DNA of 64,000 nt from Azorinus chamasolen (taxonomy: Eukaryota; Mollusca; Bivalvia; Cardiida; Solecurtidae). Where the stretch lies: the NCBI GenBank assembly GCA_963576725.1, contig OY755240.1:15120378-15184377 (forward strand), in the 5' to 3' direction. Under the pieces are notes generated by a model. That model did no database searches. It saw only the letters and a list, made by a program, of their open reading frames with translations, and was not told the origin of the DNA. Below, in pieces: positions 44,071-52,513 of this stretch. Each line of letters opens with the position of its first letter. The stretch's first letter is position 1. The position numbers were made by a program, and so were the translations under genes.

Positions 44071-44298
44071 TGTTTTTTATACCCCCACCCAGCTAATGAA
44101 TAATCCTGATGCAGCATCTACCAAAAAAGAGCGTCAGATTCGCTCCCGAATAGGGATTTTAGTGTAATCGAACACTTTGTCGCCAACTATATTGTTTCCG
44201 ACTAAATAATAAACATGGTTTCTGAAGGTATTTGCCCCTCGTACTCGCTAAAACGGAGACAAAGTATGTGATATTTGGTACCAGCGTGTAGATATAGA

Positions 44299-44437
44299 GA
44301 ATAATAGGTTAGTGCCGTAGATGGGACGCTTTATCCGACGAGGGGAGAAAACGTTGAGGCGAGGCTTGCCGAGCCTCAACTGTTTTCTCTCCGAGTCGGA
44401 TAAAGGCGTCCCATCTACGGCACTAACCTATTATTCG
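44299..44437. repeat. Near-perfect 139 bp palindrome, unclassified
   Basis: The arms AATAATAGGTTAGTGCCGTA and TACGGCACTAACCTATTATT are inverted and continue inward through GATGGGACGC and CTTTATCCGAC. The centre is GGCGAGGCTTGCCGAGCC. Confidence 0.8.
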
Positions 44438-44973
44438 ATTTATCCAGTCAATATAGTTAAATGTCTTTTTTACAGACTCATAACACTCTTGAAATAATTT
44501 ACATTGAAAATGCAGTTTTTCGATCAACGGATCCCTCCCTTTTCACTTCCATTTAGACGTAAATAGATCTAATGAGCTACCGCAGAGGAATATAGTTTCG
44601 ATACTTGTATTACTAGAAGGAAATCGTGGTTGAATTTGAAAAATAAGATTATTTGAATCGAGGGTCGATAAGTTATTTCAAACAGACATGGTCTAGATAT
44701 TCTTTGGTCAAATTCGAGTTACGTAGTCTCGGTTTCTATTTTTAGATTCTACCTAACGTCACTCAGAAATCGATGGAACTGAACAGGCTATATTTAGGTT
44801 TATGACTATCACCGCCCCTGTAAGAGTTTATCAACCAAATAATCATGAGAGTGAAAAGAAAACATTTACTATTTATCTGTCAATCTTTGCTTCCAGGTTT
44901 GATTTTATCAAAAACGGGTTTTGCCAGCGGTGGATTAAATTAATAAAAGTGATAAATCAACATCATTTTGTAT

Positions 44974-45070
44974 GTGGCCTCGGTGGCGTAATCGGTAAGG
45001 GCGACGTCTGTAGAGAGATTAGAATTAGTTTTTGTAGGATCAGGCGCGGGTTCGAATCCAGCTGTAGCCA
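44974..45070 (+). tRNA. tRNA-like sequence or SINE head
   Basis: GGTGGCGTAATCGGTAAGGGC resembles an A box and D arm; GCGGGTTCGAATCC is a good B box. T-rich tracts suitable for Pol III termination follow. The spacing is long (about 55 bases between boxes) and only part of the acceptor stem pairs. More likely tRNA-derived than a working tRNA. Confidence 0.4.
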
Positions 45071-45789
45071 ATTATTTTTATTTTTTTTCTCATTTGAATA
45101 ATTCTTCTGGTGACCAAATAGATCTGTTAGATCTATTCCATCAACATGTTTATGAATATTTACAGAAAACTAAAATAGTTCCATGGTTATAGAATCATTA
45201 CGCCTATCTACTAACCAAATAAACCTTCCACTACCGGAAGTAACCAAATAAACCTAAGTTTATTTGCACCCCCTTTATTATGTCACTAGAGAAGCCTGGT
45301 GACTGGATAAAAAACATTTTTCTTTCTATATAATCTTTGTTTTGTGGGAAAGTTCCCCTCCGGTCGGTAATAATTGCAGTTGAAGCGGAGCATCCGTGGA
45401 TCGGATGGCCCGAGAGATATCTGCCCTTCTCTTATATAGAATATACGAACGTTCAGCTTTGTCTCAGAATGCCCCAAGCTGTATTTTTTCGGTCCCAAAT
45501 GTTACAAAACGTCAATTTAGGGACATTTTAACTTATTTTAGACATATTTCATAAGCCTAAGGCCTGTGATCTGACCCCGAGGTTATAAAATGTTTTGTTT
45601 GAGTCTGAGATCATTCTCAAGCATCTGACCAATCTGACACACTAGACTAAGATATTTTGAAGGTCTATTTTCGATAATATTGATCGTAAGATCTTATTTA
45701 AAGTAAAACTCGTCCCAGGTTCAGATCATATTGTCATCCATTTGAAACTGGGCTTCTGATCCGGATTTCCAAATCTTTTATTGATATAA

Positions 45790-46110
45790 TATGATATTGA
45801 TATAAATGACATACATGTACAATTGCTCTCTCAACCACGCTCCCGTTTATCTGACAGAACTTCTCGTAAAGCCAGCACCAACACGCTGTCTGAGATCGGC
45901 AGACAAAGTCCAAGAGATGTATGCTGTGCCTTTCAACAAGAGAAAGACCTTTAGTGATAGAAGTTTTGGGACAGCAGGTCCCAGACTTTGGAACGGGCTT
46001 CCTAGCGAGATTAAAAGAGCAGAAAATGTTGAATCTTTTAAAAGAAAGTTGAAAACACATTATTTCAGACACTTTAACTCACTTTTTAATATTTCGTAGA
46101 AACTGTCCGT
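45790..46110 (+). mobile_element. 5'-truncated LINE (C-terminal RT tail)
   Basis: The reading 45806-46099 has YLTELLVKPAPTRCLRSADK, FGTAGPRLWNGLPSEIKRA and ESFKRKLKTHYF. This is a typical C-terminal tail of CR1/L2-type LINE proteins. It differs clearly from the tail at 40056. No catalytic domain is present. Confidence 0.8.
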
Positions 46111-47032
46111 GTGTTTTAGATGTAAAAAGTACTTTACATAAAGTCTGGGTTTTAGTATATTATAACAGTATTTTAACCATCGTTTTATGGATATTAGTTT
46201 TTATGCTTTCTTAAATGTATATTCGTGTATTGTATATCCTCTATCGATTATTATTTGTCTCTGATTTTATTTATGTCAATGTACAACGCCATTGAATGCA
46301 TTATTTGCAAAAATAGGCGTTTAACCAAGTGTTTCAGTTTCAGTTTCATAATACGGTTTATAAAAGTTGTTCATGACTGATAAAATATCACTGACTCTGA
46401 ATTTTAGTACAAGTTTATGGTTTGTCTAGAAAAACACCGTTTGTAACGCCGAAAATTATTTTCTTGGTTTTTTTCGGGGCCGCCGCAAATTTTGCAGCAA
46501 GTCAGTCATAGATAATTAGCCATAACCCCTAATGTAAACATATAATTTAGAAGTTGTTATTTCAACGTGGACAACAATTCACACTGTTCTTGCATATTAC
46601 TGGAAGAGACAGCTGAAACTAGAGGTATTTACCGAATATACAGACTTTTATATATGGCATTCATCGAGAAAACCCCGTTTCTATTTTGAGTTTGGGATTA
46701 AAACGACTTTGATTTCACAGTTAGCCTACACTATTCCCTAATTGCAATTTGCAGACTTCAGAAATGTGTACGTTGCCGAATTTAGCTGTGTGTTTTGTAT
46801 TAACATTTTAGTTCTTATAGACGGCCTTTTGGCACATGTGAAGCCGTGTGACCAGGGTCTGCTCTGTTTGCTTATTAAATAACATCTATTTTAGCTCTAT
46901 TTCCATGTAGTTTCTGGCTTTCTGCCATACATTAATGAATTAACGAACTGCACGAATAGAATCTACATGGTGCAGATAGAGGTGACTGATAAATAGTATG
47001 TAACTGTTTTAGGTTGTATGTACATGTATATA

Positions 47033-47236
47033 CATTAAAACCTCTCTATAACGGTCACTAAATTGTTTTAATTAGTTGGTATTTAGGGCAAGTGGTTGCT
47101 TAAAGCAAGGTGAAAGTAGAACAGAATGCTCCAATAGGAGGGTTCTGTTTTACTTTCACCTTGCTTTAAACAGCCACATGCCCTTAGCACAAATTACTTG
47201 ATGTAATTTAGTGGCTGTTATAGTGAAGTTTAACTG
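47033..47236. mobile_element. TA-class MITE, family F
   Basis: CATTAAAACCTCTCTATAAC to TATAGTGAAGTTTAACTG with TA flanks. The core is GAATGCTCCAATAGGAGGGTTC. Confidence 0.75.
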
Positions 47237-47237
47237 T

Positions 47238-47604
47238 AGTAAACCCCCTCAAAACCGGACGCTAAATTTAGTATAAGTATTAGTCTTGGAGACAGGTGAC
47301 AGTTTAATGCAAGGTGGAAGTCATGCGTAAAGCACCTAGTGGATCTTTCTGCATGCATGACTTCGACCTTGAGTTATGCCGCCACCTGCCTAAAAAATAT
47401 AATTCAGGGTCCATGCTTATAAAGCTTTTAGTTGAGTCTGAGTTTCGTTCTCAAGCTTTTGATTGGTCAGATTTGAGTTCTCAAGCTTTTGATTGGTCAG
47501 ATTTGAGCCAGAGGCTCAAATCTGACCAATCAAAAACTTGAGAACGAACTCAGACTCAACTAAAAGTTTTATAAGCATGGACCCTGGTTTAGAGAGGTTT
47601 ACTG
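47238..47604. mobile_element. TA-class MITE, family L, with nested foldback
   Basis: GTAAACCCCCTCAAAACCGG at the left and GGTTTAGAGAGGTTTACTG at the right. The inner palindrome is GTAAAGCACCTAGTGGATCTTTC. A separate foldback (47405-47586) interrupts its right half. Confidence 0.7.
47405..47586. repeat. Foldback with ACCAATCAAAA units, nested
   Basis: CAGGGTCCATGCTTATAAAG at the left and TTTTATAAGCATGGACCCTG at the right. The inner units TTTTGATTGGTCAGATTTGA occur twice on the left and once inverted on the right. Relative of 11147-11292. Confidence 0.8.
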
Positions 47605-47840
47605 TACATGTGAGTTTCTGATTACATTTTAAAATAGTGCGGCTGCATGCAAATAAAGATTATATACAGAAACATATCAATATAGCATCTCATACTATAG
47701 CGAATAAAGTCTTTTACAGTCACGGGTTCTGTTCTTTGAAGAGGAAATGGAATGCAGATTATGAGATATACAATATATCCTTGGATATAATTCCAAAGTA
47801 GATGCCATGGACAAAACATTGATTGAGGCACACTATAGGG

Positions 47841-47997
47841 TTAACCCTACTGTAATTTGAAATTTGCGACGGTATATGAGGTTTTTAACGGTCGCAAATT
47901 ATTTTAATGGCGACGCCGAAGGCGGAGTCATTAAAATAATTTAAGACCGTTAAAAACCTCATATACCGTCGCAAATGTCAAATTACAGTAGGATTAA
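47841..47997. mobile_element. Near-perfect palindrome with TTAA at both ends
   Basis: Two arms of about 75 bases start TTAACCCTACTGTAATTTGA and include GCGACGGTATATGAGG. The loop is only about 8 bases (CGCCGAAGGC). Flanking TTAA makes a minimal TTAA-class element likely. Confidence 0.75.
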
Positions 47998-48662
47998 CCC
48001 TATTCTAACGCAATCTTAACACGAAAAACGACAAATTGTTGAGCCGATTTAAACTCAAGTAATATCCTTTGCGCGCGGATGATTAAATGAGTGATGAGGC
48101 AAGAAATAATGCACCAGTTTCTTAAAGTAACTGTGTTTTCACCCTGGTTTATATATATACATTTCATTAGTCATGAATAATTGTGCGATAGCTATTCAAC
48201 ATGCTCAGTACATACATTCAATACACATTTTGGTAAAGTAACGTCATCTTAGTCTTTGGCGCCATACGGGAAAACGTCGCCTGTAACAATGACGTCACGT
48301 TATAACGTTATGTTTGAACGATATAATAAATAATGCCTAATCTGGATCCCAACGCTTAGAGTATCTCAATAATTCTCCACATGACACATGTGCATATAAG
48401 AGACCGGAAAACAATGGAAAATAACTTGAAATAACGGGTCAAACTGGAATAGATCTAGATTTATATGTCAAAGTATGCATACGGATTTACCATTGCTTAT
48501 AAACAACGCGCATTGATATATTTACATGCACATGGTGTTATTCGGCCGTTTTCGATTGGTTGAATTTGCGACATATAAAACACTTTTTATATGCCGCAAA
48601 TTTGGTCACATGAGCCAATCAGATTTCAGGAAATTGACAGATTGCATTAGAATAAAGGTTAA
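47994..48662. mobile_element. Possible TTAA-class element, 669 bp
   Basis: TTAACCCTATTCTAACGCAA at the left is inverted as TTGCATTAGAATAAAGGTTAA at the right. The interior has no coding evidence and a small hairpin at 48567-48605. It shares its left TTAA with the palindrome before it. Confidence 0.55.
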
Positions 48663-48772
48663 CTCCCGGATGTGTGTTCAGTAACTATGTCAAATTACAA
48701 GTACACAACTGAATGTAAAACTATTGTACCATCTACCCGTATCCCTTATTCTGCCTTAAAATGAAATGTCTG

Positions 48773-48925
48773 CTTAACCCTTACCCTTATATATACCACG
48801 TTTCATGCCTTTGCAAACAGATTAGACCCAGATCAAATGACTCCAATAGGAGCCATCTGATCAGGATCTGCTCTTTTTGCTTATGAAATTACAATAAATT
48901 TGACTACAGTTTCTTCCACTACCAA
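48773..48925. mobile_element. TTAA MITE, family A/A2 (reverse), truncated
   Basis: TTAACCCTTACCCTTATA and a core ATGACTCCAATAGGAGCCAT; the right half is missing. Confidence 0.6.
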
Positions 48926-49240
48926 AGACGATTCTAAAGAGTAGTCACAGTATCCCTTTCCCTGTTCTATGTTTATTCCTAATTTTAATACCTACTGAAT
49001 ATTCATGGAGAAAAAAGTTATACTAAAATGTGGAAGGCGGGAAATCGTAGCCATTTTATAATGTAAAGAAACATATCTTTCAAATTCCATTAGCAAACAG
49101 AGCAGACCCTGATCAGACAGCTCCTATAGGAGCCGTCTGATCTGGGTCTACTCTGTTTGCAAATGCGTGAAAACACGTTTATATGAGGGAAAGGAGTATA
49201 GGGTTTGGTGGTGAAATAAAGTGGAGAAATAAAGGAGTAA
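48919..49240. repeat. Family J remnant split by a family A element
   Basis: Left part ACCAAAGACGATTCTAAAGA and GTCACAGTA; right part GTATAGGGTTTGGTGG. Without the A element the two sides rejoin as in other J copies. Confidence 0.6.
48951..49195. mobile_element. TTAA-class MITE, family A, nested in J
   Basis: CCCTTTCCCTGTTCTATG to ATATGAGGGAAAGG. The core is GACAGCTCCTATAGGAGCCGTC. The flanks are not TTAA now. Confidence 0.75.
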
Positions 49241-49680
49241 TCTGCAGATGGCTGCTGTAGGAGTCATCTAATCAGGGTCTGCTCTGTTTGCTTTTAAAAG
49301 TGTAATATATATGACACTATAGTTTCTATGAATACCAAATACCTATATATGCCATAAAAAATCAGCTAATAAATATTCAGGATGTCACTATTTACATGGA
49401 TATCCAAAGTCATCAGAATGGTGTTTGCGGCTTGCCCCATATATATATATAGTGTAGGCTATGTACATGTTTTACACAAAGTTTTCTGTGTAGTCTCAAG
49501 TTTCTGGTGAATGGTCTCTATTACATCACAATGAGATTTAAACTATTATTTAACCAATTAACCCTTTGCCTGATTAACGCTTTCCCGCATATAACCATGT
49601 TTTCACGCATTTGCAAACAGAGTAGACCCATAGGAGCGGTCTGATCAGGGTCTGCTCTGTTACTCAACTTGAACCAGGCT
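49240..49680. repeat. A/A2 fragments
   Basis: Half hairpins GGCTGCTGTAGGAGTCATC (about 49248) and CATAGGAGCGGTCTGATCAG (about 49629), and left ends TTAACCCTTTGCCTGATTAA at about 49558. No gene is seen. Confidence 0.5.
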
Positions 49681-49691
49681 GTCTGGAAATA

Positions 49692-50015
49692 CAGTAGAAC
49701 CAGTCTTAAGAATCCATCACAATGATTTCTAATTATGGGTCTTTAAGGCAGGTAGTAGCTTAATACAGGTCAAAAGTAATGCAGAAATTTAAGCTCCTTG
49801 CAGAAAGCTCCTATAGGAGTGAGTGAGTGAGTTGGGTTTTACCGCACTGCGACACTGAATAGATCATATAGCGCCGATGAGATGACATGATGATGAGGGG
49901 TGATATCAGGAAGGATTCTGCTAATCTCATTCGCTGCAAAGCAGTGCATGGGATCAAAACCACTGACCTGCCTTCCTTTTGCCCTGTATTAAGCAACATA
50001 CTGCTTTTCATGATT
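49692..50015. mobile_element. TA-class MITE, family N, with SINE-like insert
   Basis: The left end CAGTAGAACCAGTCTTAAG and arms GGCAGGTAGTAGCTTAATAC / TGTATTAAGCAACATACTG. The centre GAAAGCTCCTATAGGAG is followed by GTGAGTGAGTGAGTTGGG, start of a ~170 base insert that resembles bivalve SINE heads. A fragment of the insert also occurs at about 5520-5570. Confidence 0.55.
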
Positions 50016-50041
50016 CCTCTGTCCAATTAATATAAGGTTGT

Positions 50042-50299
50042 TTAACCCTTTCCTTCATTAATATGTCTTTCTACACCTTTGCAAACAGAGTAGACCAAAA
50101 TCAGAAGGCTCCTATAGTCCTGAGCCGTCTGATCAGGGTCTGCTCTGATTGCTTATGATATAATATAGGTATGATTCTTCAGTTTCTGCATTAGCCAAAA
50201 ATTTATATGTCCATGTGCTATTATAACAAATTGATCTTTAGAAATAATATTCATGATATCATTATTTCTTACATAAATATTCATGGAGGAATAGCTTAA
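50042..50299. mobile_element. TTAA MITE, family A2 (reverse)
   Basis: TTAACCCTTTCCTTCATTAA to TCATGGAGGAATAGCTTAA. The core GGCTCCTATAGTCCTGAGCC carries a small insertion. Confidence 0.75.
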
Positions 50300-50349
50300 G
50301 ACAAACTCTAGTGTTACGAGCAAATAGGTTGCAGAAAGCAGGATGAGGG

Positions 50350-50760
50350 TTAACACTTTCCCCAATATAAATGCTGTTTAACCCTCTGCTTGCTGAATTT
50401 TAAAATACATTTCTCCTTCTTTACTGATGCCCTGTTGTATAATTACATATATCTTCACTGTGTACAAGTATTTCGCTGTGCAATCACTGCTGTGGAGTGC
50501 ATTGGTTGCACAATCAACTTGTAAATAGTGCAGACCCTGATGAGACAGCTCCTGCAGGAGCTGTCTCATCTGGGTCTTCACTATTTACAGGTAGGTATAT
50601 TGACGCGAATAGCAAGCAAAGGGTTAATACATTTCCAACCAGAGCAGACCTAGATCAGACATCTCCAGTAGGAGCTGTCTGATCAGGGTCTGTCTGCTTT
50701 GTTTGCTTATGGAATTATATAATTATGATCATACAGTTTTCACCAACACTTAAAAAGAAT
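50350..50760. mobile_element. Family A element split by a family B element
   Basis: Left piece TTAACACTTTCCCCAATATA; right piece CATTTCCAACCAGAGCAGAC with the core CATCTCCAGTAGGAGCTGTC. The right terminus is decayed. The B element 50378-50627 separates the pieces at a TTAA. Confidence 0.6.
50378..50627. mobile_element. TTAA MITE, family B, nested
   Basis: TTAACCCTCTGCTTGCTG to AGCAAGCAAAGGGTTAA, complete, with core GACAGCTCCTGCAGGAGCTGTC. Confidence 0.85.
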
Positions 50761-51142
50761 TTTTACTTTGTAAAACAATATGGTTAATGAATAGTCAAGA
50801 ATAAACCAAGTAATGCTTTAATGGTCTTAAGGACCATGATGGAAATGAGGAAACATTTTTTTTCCCTTTTTCCTGTTATCCTCAAGGTATAAGTGTGCAT
50901 TTCATGGCATTTTGTTTAATGTTCCTTGTTGTTATTGCCATGTGCTGTACACTTTTTTTACCGAAATAAATCTACATGTATCTATAAATACTAATTAGCT
51001 CTTTGCATCCTGAGTAAGTTGTAGTCTGCTTCAATTGTAAAGAAAAAAACCCTTTCTTTGCAAAAAATATTGTCAAAGTGTCAAACAGTTTGGATCCTGA
51101 TTATGCAGCCTCTCATCTGAATCAATACTAGCGTGTAAAGTC

Positions 51143-51621
51143 TTAACCCTTTACTCCATATATACACATTACTACGCCTTTGAAAACAGAGTAAACCCAG
51201 ATCAGATGGCTCGTATAGGACCTGTCTGATCAGGGTCTGCTCTGTTTGCTTATGACACAATATAGATCTAACTCTGCATTATGTCTTGCTGTCTCAGTTA
51301 ACCCATTACCTCAGGCTATTTTTAGATACAACCTCTTTGAATAAACCTACCGAAAGGAGCATTAACAAGAGAAAAGGAATTTTTTAGAATGTTGTAGTTT
51401 GAAACCATTGTGATAAATACAGCATTTGCTCCTATAGGAGCAAATGCTCTATTTATCACAATGGTTTCGCAAAGTGACTTTTACAGAGTTGTCAAAAGTC
51501 GTCAGTATGAGGGAATGGGTTAAATATTTGTGTGTTCATAGCTTATTTATAAAAATACAACTTCATTAATGTGCATTATATCATTACTTGTTACATGAAT
51601 AGTCAAGGAGTAAAGGGTTAA
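51143..51621. mobile_element. TTAA MITE, family A2, host of nested D
   Basis: TTAACCCTTTACTCCATA at the left and CAAGGAGTAAAGGGTTAA at the right. Removing 51298-51523 restores a normal A2 length and order. Confidence 0.8.
51298..51523. mobile_element. TTAA MITE, family D, nested
   Basis: TTAACCCATTACCTCAGG to GAGGGAATGGGTTAA. The core GCATTTGCTCCTATAGGAGC is part of a perfect hairpin with GATAAATACAGCA / GCTCTATTTATCAC arms. Confidence 0.88.
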
Positions 51622-51789
51622 GGAAAAGATTAATATGTATACTAGCTATCTTGATTCAAAACATGATCAGTTTGCAAAGAAGCAGTTTGTAAACAGATGA
51701 GGCACTGTGTAAAGTTAACCATTTATTTGGTGAATAAATAAAATAATCGGATGTCAAGATAAGATGAATAAATTGCAATATTTTGAAGA

Positions 51790-51898
51790 ACAATTCCTTA
51801 CTTCTCCAGCAACACCATGTTGTGACCACTCTTTAGAATGGTCTTGAAGAGTGTATTTTAAAGAGTGGTCACAGCATAGGGTTTTGTTGAGAAATAAC
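51790..51898. repeat. Family J inner palindrome fragment
   Basis: CACCATGTTGTGACCACTC and GAGTGGTCACAGCATAGGG around TTTAGAATGGTCTTGAAGAG. Confidence 0.6.
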
Positions 51899-51929
51899 AA
51901 TTTTCTGTTTAAATACACACCTTTATTGC

Positions 51930-52142
51930 TCTGATAATGAATATTAATTAGATGAAGCTCTAGCTATATTGGTATTTGAATGAAATATGTATTTTTCATT
52001 GCAGAAACTGTAGAATCAGATCTGTATTATTCCATAGTAAGGAACGGAGCAGACACTGATGAGTCAATTTCTACAGATGCTATCTAATTAGGGTCTTCTC
52101 TGTTTGCAAAGATGTGATAAGCGGTCTCAGTCTGATAACAGA
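51930..52142. repeat. A2 remnant upstream of gene 3
   Basis: AATGAATATTAATTAGATGA, GCAGAAACTGTAGAATCAG and GAGCAGACACTGATGAG; the ends are decayed. Confidence 0.5.
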
Positions 52143-52355
52143 TTAACCCTTTGCATGCTAGTGGCGACACTGTGATTACCTATGCAAACAGTTTGGATCC
52201 AGATGAGACGCGGCATAATTCTGTGTCTCATCAGGATCCAAACTGTTTGTCATCTTGATCATATTTTTGCAAAGAAATTAGGGAAAAGTTATTTTAAGAA
52301 TTGAAGCAGACGACAATTTTTGCAGACGAAAAATTACATAGCGTGCAAAGAGTTA
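52143..52355. mobile_element. TTAA MITE, family I, 5' of gene 3 exon
   Basis: TTAACCCTTTGCATGCTAG to GCGTGCAAAGAGTTAA. Hairpin arms CAGTTTGGATCCAGATGAG and CTCATCAGGATCCAAACTG. It lies 78 bases before the first exon of gene 3 seen here. Confidence 0.8.
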
Positions 52356-52433
52356 AAGGTAGTAACCTTTAATTTTATAGTGGTGCATGTATGCCTTTTT
52401 ATGATATGTTCTCTCTTCTTTATTTCCACTTAG

Positions 52434-52513
52434 ATATAAAGTTATCGTTATGGCAGACGATATCGTTGAACTACAGGCTGAGAATGGATCAAAAGTCTGC
52501 ATACATCTCCATG
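52434..52513 (+). CDS. Gene 3 first coding exon
   Basis: Acceptor TTTCCACTTAG, 16 untranslated bases, then MADDIVELQAENGSKVCIHL and H. It ends in phase 1 at GTAACA. Confidence 0.8.

Noticed and set aside
46320..47020. Possible gene after the LINE tail
   Set aside because: No open reading or splice-consistent exon was found; only a half A-type hairpin (GCCGTGTGACCAGGGTCTGC) near 46842.
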